Source of the DNA: ZC4RG20 sp035760685
GTDB lineage: Bacteria; Pseudomonadota; Gammaproteobacteria; Steroidobacterales; Rariloculaceae
DNA length: 6,055 nucleotides
Direction: 5' to 3'
Assembly: GCA_035760685.1 (NCBI GenBank)
Contig: DASTSM010000221.1
Coordinates: 1-6,055, forward strand
In this document: positions 1-6,055 of the stretch, one piece after another
How positions within the stretch are numbered: position 1 is the stretch's first letter
How the letters are laid out: the number at the start of each line of letters is the position of its first letter
The notes under the pieces: model-generated
Seen by the model: only the letters and a program-made list of their open reading frames with translations
Databases searched by the model: none
Told to the model about the DNA's origin: nothing
Program-made: the position numbers and the translations under genes

Positions 1-2361
1 TGCGTCGACATAGACGGCAGGCAGGTCCTTGGGCAGCCGCAGCTCCACGGATCGGTCGCCGAGCCGTTCCTCGAGCCGACCGAGCGCGGTCCCGACGAGG
101 TCGTCGAGCGATTCCCAGGCGCACCGCAAGACGGTCCCGCCCGATTCGAAGCGCACGAGATCGAGCACCTTGGCGATGACCTCGGTCGTCTCGCGGGCCT
201 TCGTCTCGATGGACCGTGCGAGCGACTTGCGGGCGGCTTCGTCGAGGCGGTCGCCGTGCTCCGCAAGCGTGCTGGCCGCGCCGGCCATGACGGCCAGCGG
301 CGTCCGCAAGTCATGAGAGATCGACGCGAGCAGCGTATTGCGCAAGCTTTCCCGCGCGCCGGCGACGCGCGCCGCTTCGGCGCCCTCCGCGAGCCGTTCC
401 CGTTCGAGCGCGATGCCGATCTGTCCGGCAAACGTCTCGAGCAGATGCCGCTGCTCGGGCAGTAGCACGCGGCGCGGATTGGACGGCAGCACGGCCACGA
501 CGCCGAGCTTGCGGTCGCTGTCTCCCAGGGGGATGTAGACGGCCGGCGAGGCCGGCAGCGTGTCGGATCCGAGGCCCGCGCGGCGGCCGTGATCGGCGAC
601 CCACTGCGCCACGGCGAGGTCGGCGCCTCGGTAGGCGCCTGGGACGGCGGGCTCGCGCGGGTATGCGAGCCTGCCCGCGGCGTCCGGCAGCAAGATGACG
701 GCCCGGCAGTCGAACACCTCGGCGAGATGCTTGATCGCAATGCCCGCCATTTTCGAGACGCCGCGCGCGCCCGCGAGCTCTCGGCTCATGGCATAGAGGA
801 GCGCGGTGCGCCGCTCGCGAGCCCCCGCTACCCGCGTTTGCTGACGGACGTTCGCGACGAGCGTCGCGATGACGAGCGCCACCGTCAGCATGACGCCGAA
901 CGTGAGGGCGTACTGGACGTCGGATACGGCGAGCGTGAAGCGAGGCGGCACGAAGAAGACGTCGAACGCGGCGACGTTGAGCACGGCGGTCACCACCGAG
1001 GGCCCGCGGCCGAGCCCGAGGCCCGCGATCGTGACGCCCAATAGATAGAGCATCACGAGGTTCACGAGCTCGAAGTAGGGATACATCGCCGCCGCGAGCG
1101 CCGTGCAAGCCGCCGTAATGGCGAGCGCCCAAACGTATCGGCTCCAACGAATGGGCTGCCGGCCATCGGGCGAAAAGAACGTTGGGCGCTGCTCGCTCGG
1201 CGCGAGGCGGTCCGGGGGAGCGACGACGAGCACGTCGAAGCCGCGCGCGTGCTTGACGAGATCCGTAACGGCCGAGCGCCGCAGCAGCGCTCGGAGCCCG
1301 CTCCGCTTCGGCGTGCCGACGACGAGCCGCGTCACTTGCCGCGTGCGGGCGTACTCGAGCAGCGCGGCTGCAGCCGTGGGTCCGTCCAGAGTCACGGTCT
1401 CGGCGCCAAGGGATTCCGCGAGGCGCAGCATGTCGATGCGCCGGTTGCGCTGCTTCTCCGAAAGACGCAGCAGCGCCGGGGTCTCGACGTAGACGGCCGT
1501 CCAGTCCGCGTCGAGAGCGGCGGCGATCCGCTTGCCGGCACGAATGAGCTGCTCGGCCTGCGGATCGGGACCGAGCGCCACGAGCACGCGATCGCGGGCG
1601 AAGCGCGCGCGCGTCGCCCGCTCCTGATCGATCGAAGCGCGCGCGGCCGCCTCGACGCGGTCGGCGGTTCGGCGCAACGCCATCTCGCGCAACGCCATGA
1701 GATTCGATTTGCGGAAGAAGCGCTCCACGGCGGCGCGCGCATCGTGCGGCACATAGACCTTGCCGGCGTGCAGCCGTTCGAGCAGATCGTCGAGCGGCAG
1801 GTCGATGAGCTCGACGTCGTCGGCCTCGTCGAAGACGCGGTCCGGCAAGGTCTCGCGTTGCCGGACGCCGGTGATCTGCATGACGAGGTCGTTGAGGCTC
1901 TCGAGATGCTGAACATTCAGCGTCGTCCAGACGTTGATGCCCGCGTCGAGCAGCTCCTCGACGTCCTGCCAGCGTTTGGGATGACGCGGCGCAGGCTCGG
2001 CCCCCAAGAGGTTCGAGTGGGCAAGCTCGTCGACGAGCAGGATCTCGGGCCGGCGGCGCAACGCCGCGTCGAGATCGAATTCCTGCCTCGTCGTGGTTCG
2101 ATAACGTACGCGCAGCGTGGGCACGCGCTCCAGCCCTTCCATGAGGCGCTCCGTCTCGACGCGGCCATGCGGCTCGACGTACCCGATCACGACGTCGGTG
2201 CCGGCGGCGGCCGCCGTGCGCGCGGCTTGCAGCATCGCGTAAGTCTTCCCGACGCCGGCCGCAGAGCCGAAGAAGATCCGCAGCCGCCCGCGCCGCGCCT
2301 TGGCCTCCTCGGCCTGAACTTGCGCAAGCAGTCTATCGGGGTCGGGGCGCGCTTCTACCAT
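1..2361 (-). CDS. kdpD: KdpD, K+/turgor-responsive sensor histidine kinase (3' end outside window)
   Basis: KdpD is the membrane sensor kinase that phosphorylates KdpE to switch on kdp expression when K+ is limiting. I translated the frame by hand from ATG 2361: it stays open to base 1, giving 787 of about 890 expected residues. Order: KdpD cytoplasmic domain with Walker A GSAAGVGKT (32-40), YVEPHGR (61-67), Walker B-like LLVDELAHSN (108-117) and HPKRWQD (127-133); universal-stress-protein-like domain about 257-382, with AVYVETPALLRL (289-300); four membrane spans near 408-427, 432-450, 453-471 and 482-503; an arginine-rich stretch (506-518) and then TALLYAMSREL; GAF-like region about 528-655; dimerisation and phosphoacceptor helix SISHDLRTPL (680-689) with His683 (codon at 315-313). 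The ATP-binding N, G1 and G2 boxes would follow residue 787 and are not visible; the edge at LPAVYVDA lies just before the expected N box. It probably starts by coupling from kdpC, since only a weak GGA at 2375-2373 precedes it. Confidence 0.96.
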   Translation of the reverse strand, partial: MVEARPDPDRLLAQVQAEEAKARRGRLRIFFGSAAGVGKTYAMLQAARTAAAAGTDVVIGYVEPHGRVETERLMEGLERVPTLRVRYRTTTRQEFDLDAALRRRPEILLVDELAHSNLLGAEPAPRHPKRWQDVEELLDAGINVWTTLNVQHLESLNDLVMQITGVRQRETLPDRVFDEADDVELIDLPLDDLLERLHAGKVYVPHDARAAVERFFRKSNLMALREMALRRTADRVEAAARASIDQERATRARFARDRVLVALGPDPQAEQLIRAGKRIAAALDADWTAVYVETPALLRLSEKQRNRRIDMLRLAESLGAETVTLDGPTAAAALLEYARTRQVTRLVVGTPKRSGLRALLRRSAVTDLVKHARGFDVLVVAPPDRLAPSEQRPTFFSPDGRQPIRWSRYVWALAITAACTALAAAMYPYFELVNLVMLYLLGVTIAGLGLGRGPSVVTAVLNVAAFDVFFVPPRFTLAVSDVQYALTFGVMLTVALVIATLVANVRQQTRVAGARERRTALLYAMSRELAGARGVSKMAGIAIKHLAEVFDCRAVILLPDAAGRLAYPREPAVPGAYRGADLAVAQWVADHGRRAGLGSDTLPASPAVYIPLGDSDRKLGVVAVLPSNPRRVLLPEQRHLLETFAGQIGIALERERLAEGAEAARVAGARESLRNTLLASISHDLRTPLAVMAGAASTLAEHGDRLDEAARKSLARSIETKARETTEVIAKVLDLVRFESGGTVLRCAWESLDDLVGTALGRLEERLGDRSVELRLPKDLPAVYVDA

Positions 2362-2365
2362 CGGG

Positions 2366-2986
2366 TCACTGATCCGTGAGGCTGCCTTTCTCGCCGGCGA
2401 CGTTCTTCCGCGCGAGCTCGTCGAGCGCGAGGTTGAGGCGCAGGACGTCGACGCGCGGCTCGCCGAGCACGCCGAACGTCCGACCCTCGGTCGCCTCCCG
2501 CACGAGCTCACGCACCTTTGCCTCGTCGAGTCCTCGCGCCCTGGCGACGCGCGCGAGCTGGTATTCCGCCGCCGCAGGCGAGATATGCGGGTCGAGGCCG
2601 CTGCCCGACGCCGTCACGAGGTCGATCGGCACCGCGTCGGCGTTGTCGGGAGCCGCTGCCCGCAGCGCGGCGATCCGGCCCCGCACGGCCGCCTCGAGCG
2701 CGGGATTCGTCGGGCCCAGGTTCGAGCCGCCCGAAGCCGCGCCGTTGTAGGCCTGCGGCGCCGTGGCGGACGGCCGGCCCCAAAAGTATCCCGGGCTCGT
2801 GAAGGACTGGCCGAGGAGACTCGAGCCGACGGCGTTGCCGTTGCGCTCGATGATGCTCCCCGACGCCGCCTTCGGGAAGAGCACGCGCCCGACTGCCGTG
2901 ACGACTCCGGGATAGACGACGCCGGTCAACACGGTCAGCAGCCCAAACACGATCGCCGCGGTCCGTAGCTCGCGCATCATGGTCAT
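2366..2986 (-). CDS. kdpC: KdpC, accessory subunit of the K+-transporting ATPase
   Basis: KdpC is the single-span subunit that stabilises KdpFABC and is thought to raise ATP or K+ affinity. It has 206 residues from the first ATG (E. coli KdpC is 190). A hydrophobic N-terminal segment at about 11-33 (ending ...VVYPGVVTAVG) is the membrane anchor and contains the family's VYP motif. It is followed by the extracytoplasmic domain with SSLLGQSF (55-62), GYFWGRPSATA (66-76), SGGSNLGPTNP (85-95), DLVTASGSGLDPHISPAAA (122-140) and LNLALDEL (184-191). About 15 residues after LNLALDEL, ending SLTDQ, form a polar tail longer than in E. coli as I remember it. Three in-frame ATGs lie close together (2986, 2980, 2977). 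The GGAG at 2993-2990 is only 3 bases from the first but 9 from the second, so translation may start at 2980. The gene sits 9 bases after kdpB and 4 before kdpD. Confidence 0.96.
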   Translation of the reverse strand: MTMMRELRTAAIVFGLLTVLTGVVYPGVVTAVGRVLFPKAASGSIIERNGNAVGSSLLGQSFTSPGYFWGRPSATAPQAYNGAASGGSNLGPTNPALEAAVRGRIAALRAAAPDNADAVPIDLVTASGSGLDPHISPAAAEYQLARVARARGLDEAKVRELVREATEGRTFGVLGEPRVDVLRLNLALDELARKNVAGEKGSLTDQ

Positions 2987-2989
2987 GGT

Positions 2990-2993
2990 CTCC
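2990..2993 (-). promoter_or_regulatory. Shine-Dalgarno GGAG for kdpC, bearing on start choice
   Basis: The short kdpB-kdpC gap reads ACGGAGACC on the minus strand. GGAG is 3 bases from the ATG at 2986, 9 from the ATG at 2980 and 12 from the ATG at 2977. A spacing of 5-9 bases is usual, so the second ATG (protein starting MMRELRTA) fits best, while the first gives only two extra residues. The difference does not affect the membrane segment. Confidence 0.55.
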
Positions 2994-2995
2994 GT

Positions 2996-5077
2996 TCAGA
3001 CGAGCCCGAGCGCCGCCAAGCCGAGGTCGATCGACTTGATGCCGACGAACGGCACGATGACGCCGCCCAAGCCGTAGATCAGCAGGTTCCGGCGCAACAG
3101 CGCGGCCGCCGAGGCGGCCCGGGTCTTCACGCCGCGCAGCGCGAGCGGCACGAGCACGACGATGATCAGAGCGTTGAAGATGACCGCCGAGAGGATCGCG
3201 CTCTCCGGGGTCGCGAGTCCCATGACGTTCAGCGCAGCCAGAGAGGGATACGTCGTCGCGAAGGCCGCCGGAATGATCGCGAAGTACTTCGCCACGTCGT
3301 TCGCCACGGAGAACGTCGTCAGCGCGCCGCGCGTGACGAGCATCTGCTTACCGACGTCGACGATCTCGATGAGCTTCGTCGGATTCGAGTCGAGGTCCAC
3401 CATATTCCCGGCTTCCTTGGCCGCTTGCGTGCCGGTATTCATGGCGACGGCGACGTCGGCCTGGGCGAGCGCCGGCGCGTCGTTCGTGCCGTCGCCGCAC
3501 ATCGCCACGAGGCGGCCCTCCCTCTGATGCCGGCGAATGAGCTCGAGCTTCTTCTCGGGCGTCGCTTCGGCCAGGAACTCGTCGACGCCGGCTTCGGCCG
3601 CGATCGCCGCCGCGGTCAGACGGTTGTCCCCCGTGACCATGACCGTCTTGATCCCCATCCGTCGCAGCTCCGCGAACCGCTCGCGGATGCCACCTTTGAC
3701 GACGTCGCGCAGCTCCACCACGCCGAGCACGCGACGCCCCTCCGCCACGACGAGCGGCGTCGCCCCCGCGCGCGCGATGGCGTCCACGGACTCGCCGACC
3801 TTGCCCGGCCACGCGCCTCCCTCGGCCTCGACAAAAGCGCGGATCGCATCGGCGGCGCCCTTGCGAAGCTTCCGGCCGTCGATGTCGACGCCGCTCATGC
3901 GAGACTGCGCGGAGAATTGGTGAAAGGTGGTCCCGCCGAGATCGCGCCCGCGCAGCTCGTACTTGTCTTTCACGAGCACGACGATCGAGCGGCCTTCGGG
4001 CGTTTCGTCGGCAAGCGACGCGAGCTGCGCAGCTTCCGCGAGCTCCCGCGCCGCTATTCCCGGCGCCGGCTCGATCGAAGCCGCGTGCCGATCGCCGAGC
4101 GTGATCGTGCCCGTCTTGTCGAGCAGGAGCACGTCGACGTCGCCCGCGGCTTCGACGGCTCGGCCCGACGTGGCAATGACGTTGGCGCGGACCATCCGGT
4201 CCATGCCGGCGATGCCGATTGCGGACAGCAACGCGCCGATCGTGGTCGGTATGAGGCATACGAGGAGCGCCACGAGCACGGTCAGCGTCACGGCCGAGCC
4301 GGTGCCCGCGGCGACTACCGCGTACCGCGAGAACGGCGCGAGTGTCGCCGTCGCGAGCAAGAACACGATCGTCATGAAGGCGAGCAGGATCGAGAGCGCA
4401 ATCTCGTTCGGCGTGCGCGCGCGCTTCGCGCCCTCGACCATCGCGATCATGCGGTCCAGGAACCCCTCGCCTTCGCGGCTAGTGACGCGGACGACGAGCC
4501 AGTCCGATAGGACGCGTGTGCCGCCCGTCACGGAGGAGAAGTCGCCGCCGGCTTCGCGCAACACGGGCGCGGATTCGCCCGTCACCGCGCTCTCGTTGAC
4601 GGAAGCGACGCCTTCGACGACCTCGCCGTCGGCCGGAACGACGTCGTTCGCTTCGACGAGCACGAAATCCCCGCGCCCGAGTTCACTCGCCTCGCAGGTC
4701 TCGTACTCCCGCGTATCCGAACGAAGCAGCCGCTTCGCGTGCACGTGCCTGCGCATGCTGCGGAGAGTCGCCGCCTGCGCTTTGCCGCGCCCTTCGGCGA
4801 CGGCTTCGGCGAAATTCGCGAACAGCACGGTCAGCCAGAGCCAAGCGGCGATCGCGAGCACGAATCCGGGCCGGCCCGCGTTCTCGACCGCTCCGGTCGC
4901 CGCGGCGATGCCGATCGCCGTAGTGAAGAGGCTGCCAACGAAGACGACGAACATCACGGGATTGCGGGCCTGCACGCGCGGATGCAGCTTCGCGAACGAC
5001 TCGCGAAGCGCGGCCGAGACGATCGGCCTCGTGAGGAATTCCTTCGGGCGCTCGGCGCGCGGTGAAACGGCGCTCAT
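2996..5077 (-). CDS. kdpB: KdpB, P-type ATPase subunit of the K+ uptake system
   Basis: KdpB hydrolyses ATP through a phospho-aspartate intermediate and energises K+ uptake through KdpA. The 693-residue protein is complete (E. coli KdpB is 682) and begins at the ATG preceded by a strong Shine-Dalgarno. In order: RNPVMFVVFVG at 38-48; actuator-domain loop TGES at 166-169 (Ser169 corresponds to E. coli Ser162, an inhibitory phosphorylation site); CLIPTT at 274-279 with the membrane proline; DKTGT at 320-324 with phosphorylated Asp320; nucleotide-binding FSAQSRMSG at 388-396 and Lys406 in KGAADAI; VTGDN at 481-485; ATPEKK at 505-510; GDGTNDAP at 528-535; and NDVAKYF at 593-599, where Asp594 and Lys597 match the charged pair that couples KdpB to KdpA in E. 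coli. Membrane spans are near 40-60, 71-91, 228-248, 262-286, 584-610, 624-647 and 664-690. No catalytic residue is missing. Confidence 0.98.
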   Translation of the reverse strand: MSAVSPRAERPKEFLTRPIVSAALRESFAKLHPRVQARNPVMFVVFVGSLFTTAIGIAAATGAVENAGRPGFVLAIAAWLWLTVLFANFAEAVAEGRGKAQAATLRSMRRHVHAKRLLRSDTREYETCEASELGRGDFVLVEANDVVPADGEVVEGVASVNESAVTGESAPVLREAGGDFSSVTGGTRVLSDWLVVRVTSREGEGFLDRMIAMVEGAKRARTPNEIALSILLAFMTIVFLLATATLAPFSRYAVVAAGTGSAVTLTVLVALLVCLIPTTIGALLSAIGIAGMDRMVRANVIATSGRAVEAAGDVDVLLLDKTGTITLGDRHAASIEPAPGIAARELAEAAQLASLADETPEGRSIVVLVKDKYELRGRDLGGTTFHQFSAQSRMSGVDIDGRKLRKGAADAIRAFVEAEGGAWPGKVGESVDAIARAGATPLVVAEGRRVLGVVELRDVVKGGIRERFAELRRMGIKTVMVTGDNRLTAAAIAAEAGVDEFLAEATPEKKLELIRRHQREGRLVAMCGDGTNDAPALAQADVAVAMNTGTQAAKEAGNMVDLDSNPTKLIEIVDVGKQMLVTRGALTTFSVANDVAKYFAIIPAAFATTYPSLAALNVMGLATPESAILSAVIFNALIIVVLVPLALRGVKTRAASAAALLRRNLLIYGLGGVIVPFVGIKSIDLGLAALGLV

Positions 5078-5081
5078 GGGC

Positions 5082-5092
5082 TCACCCCCTCC
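5082..5092 (-). promoter_or_regulatory. Shine-Dalgarno of kdpB overlapping the kdpA stop codon
   Basis: On the minus strand the run GGAGGGGGTGA (5092-5082) lies just before the kdpB ATG at 5077. Its 3' part, AGGGGGTGA, matches the anti-Shine-Dalgarno complement AGGAGGTGA in 8 of 9 positions, ending 4 bases before the start. The alternative core GGAGG ends 10 bases before it. The same bases encode the last KdpA residues Gly-Arg-Gly and the TGA stop, so terminating and initiating ribosomes use the same site. This supports the chosen kdpB start and suggests translational coupling of the two subunits. Confidence 0.75.
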
Positions 5093-6055
5093 CGATCATT
5101 TGCAGCTGCTCGACGATGGGGCCGAGCGCAAGGGCCGGCACGAACGTGAGCGCGCCCACGAGGAGCACGACGCCCACGAGCCAAACGACGAAGAGCGGCG
5201 TATGCGTCGGCAAAGTGCCGGCGGTCACGGCCGCGGCGCGCTTTCCGGCGAGACTGCCGGCGAGCGCGAGCACCGGGATCATGATCCAGAACCTCGCCGC
5301 CCACATCGCGACGCCGAGCATCGCGTTGTAGAAGGGCGTGTTCGCGGAGAGCCCCGCGAAGGCGCTGCCGTTGTTGTTGCCCGCGGACGAGAAGGCGTAG
5401 AGCATCTCGGAGAAGCCGTGCGCTCCCGGGTTCGCGATGCTGCCTGTACCGACGGGCAGAGCGCTGGCGATGGCGGTGCCCACCAACACAGCGCTCGGAG
5501 AAACCAACAGAACGAGCGCCGCCATCTTGATCTCGTACGCGCCGAGCTTTTTGCCGAGATACTCGGGCGTGCGCCCGACCATGAGCCCGGCGATGAAGAC
5601 GGCGACGATCACGAACATCAACATGCCGTAGAGTCCGCTGCCGACGCCGCCGAAGACGACTTCGCCGAGCTGCATGAGCCACAGGAGCACGAGGCCGCCG
5701 AGCGGCGTGAAGGAATCGTGCATCGAGTTCACGGAGCCGTTCGAAGCGGCCGTCGTCGCGGCGGCCCACAGCGCGGAGCCGGTGATGCCGAAGCGCGTCT
5801 CCTTGCCCTCCATGTTGCCGCCGGACTGGTAGTCCGATGCCGCCTCATCCACGCCAAGCGCGGCGAGCCGCGGGTTGCCGGCCTGCTCGGCGGACATGAC
5901 GCCGATCGTGAGAGGCACGAAGATGACCAGCATGGCCGCGAGCACGGCCCAGCCCTGGCGCCGGTCGCCGACCATGACGCCGAACGTATAGCAAAGCGCC
6001 ACGCCGATGAGATTGATGGCCAACACCTCGAGGAAGTTCGAGAGCGGCGTCGGGT
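5082..6055 (-). CDS. kdpA: KdpA, K+-translocating subunit of the Kdp ATPase (C-terminal part; 5' end outside window)
   Basis: KdpA is the integral-membrane, channel-like subunit of KdpFABC that selects and passes K+ into the cell. The visible 323 residues begin at PTPLSNFLE, which matches a mid-protein stretch of KdpA, so roughly the first 230-240 residues of a protein of about 557 (E. coli) lie beyond the right edge. A GTG codon at 6026 is internal and not the true start. Landmarks, numbered from the first visible Pro: NMEGKE (80-85); third selectivity-filter loop TTAASNGSVNSMHDSF (100-115, filter Gly106); QLGEVVFGGVGSGLYGML (128-145); GRTPEYLGKK (160-169); fourth filter loop SSAGNNNGSAFAGLSAN (222-238, Gly229); GTLPTHTPLFV (279-289). 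Hydrophobic segments lie near 10-29, 36-53, 147-160, 177-198, 244-266 and 287-312. The gene ends in TGA four bases before kdpB. Identity is very secure from these motifs. Confidence 0.97.
   Translation of the reverse strand, partial: PTPLSNFLEVLAINLIGVALCYTFGVMVGDRRQGWAVLAAMLVIFVPLTIGVMSAEQAGNPRLAALGVDEAASDYQSGGNMEGKETRFGITGSALWAAATTAASNGSVNSMHDSFTPLGGLVLLWLMQLGEVVFGGVGSGLYGMLMFVIVAVFIAGLMVGRTPEYLGKKLGAYEIKMAALVLLVSPSAVLVGTAIASALPVGTGSIANPGAHGFSEMLYAFSSAGNNNGSAFAGLSANTPFYNAMLGVAMWAARFWIMIPVLALAGSLAGKRAAAVTAGTLPTHTPLFVVWLVGVVLLVGALTFVPALALGPIVEQLQMIGRG

Larger units (their letters stand above)
1..6055 (-). other. kdpABCD operon (single transcription unit, both ends outside window)
   Basis: Four genes run in the same direction in the order kdpA-kdpB-kdpC-kdpD with stop-to-start gaps of 4, 9 and 4 bases. 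There is no space for an internal promoter outside coding sequence, and I see no hairpin-plus-T-run terminator between genes. This is the known kdp gene order. Having kdpD directly behind kdpC suggests that the sensor is made from the same message as the pump, which would give positive feedback under K+ limitation. The KdpE-responsive promoter would lie beyond the right edge and kdpE, if adjacent, beyond the left edge. One transcript is inferred from spacing, not observed. Confidence 0.85.

Noticed and set aside
311..1147. A 278-codon minus-strand open frame inside kdpD.
   Set aside because: Hand translation of the register set by ATG 2361 gives a continuous KdpD with membrane spans and the SISHDLRTPL box across this stretch. 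The alternative frame is a shadow.
1249..2379. A 376-codon plus-strand open frame antisense to the 5' half of kdpD.
   Set aside because: It reads the exact reverse complement of the kdpD codons, in the same register. Stops there require TTA, CTA or TCA codons in kdpD, which are rare in a high-GC gene; the register does hit a TAG at 1042, opposite a CTA leucine. The product is rich in Arg and has no recognisable domain.
3348..4259. A 303-codon minus-strand open frame inside kdpB.
   Set aside because: It is an out-of-frame reading of kdpB giving an Arg/Gly/Ala-rich product with no membrane segments or motifs. The KdpB frame covers this region with DKTGT, TGDN and GDGTNDAP.
3425..4510. A 361-codon plus-strand open frame antisense to kdpB.
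   Set aside because: It is in the same complementary register as the kdpB codons and is explained by the same lack of TTA, CTA and TCA codons. The product is full of Arg, Asp and His repeats typical of a shadow frame, while kdpB is intact with every motif.
5074..5769. A 231-codon minus-strand open frame overlapping the end of kdpA.
   Set aside because: It lies in a different frame from KdpA, whose translation matches the family throughout. The alternative product is an Arg-rich composition artefact.
6024..6026. A GTG that could be read as the start of a 314-residue KdpA.
   Set aside because: The frame is open upstream to the window edge and encodes PTPLSNFLE, a conserved internal KdpA stretch, so the gene simply continues outside the window.
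1..6055. A search for a CRISPR array, tRNA/rRNA, insertion sequence, attachment site, riboswitch or terminator.
   Set aside because: Every base except 17 in the three short gaps lies within kdp coding sequence, and I saw no repeat array or transposase-like frame. A riboswitch or promoter for the operon would be upstream of kdpA, outside the window.

Overview
The window is a segment of a high-GC bacterial chromosome (about two thirds G+C by eye; the first 60 bases contain 41 G or C). All of it is occupied by a kdp operon on the minus strand: the high-affinity, ATP-driven K+ uptake system KdpABC followed by its sensor kinase KdpD. The proteins resemble the proteobacterial (E. coli-type) versions closely, for example the KdpB C-terminus and the KdpD VETPALLRL stretch. 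With the base composition this suggests a soil or environmental Pseudomonadota, but the sequence alone does not fix the taxon.

Layout in transcription order, from the right edge leftwards: kdpA (5' end beyond the right edge; visible 6055-5082), kdpB (5077-2996, complete), kdpC (2986-2366, complete), kdpD (2361-1, complete 5' end, 3' end beyond the left edge). The gaps between stop and start codons are 4, 9 and 4 bases, so the four genes are almost certainly one transcript with coupled translation. There is no non-coding stretch longer than 9 bases. The window therefore holds no promoter, terminator, RNA gene, mobile element or CRISPR array that I can support. The kdp promoter (and kdpF, if present) would lie to the right of the window; the rest of kdpD and probably kdpE would lie to the left.

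How it works, from family knowledge: KdpA is the channel-like K+-selective subunit, KdpB is the P-type ATPase, and KdpC is a single-span accessory subunit that supports high-affinity K+ and ATP use. KdpD senses low K+ or osmotic conditions and phosphorylates KdpE, which turns on the operon. All diagnostic residues I could check in the visible parts are intact, and there is no frameshift or internal stop.

I looked for an undescribed system and did not find one. The long plus-strand open frames are antisense shadows of kdpB and kdpD. The remaining observations are small: sequence variants in KdpA and KdpD, start-site details in kdpB and kdpC, and a short KdpC tail.
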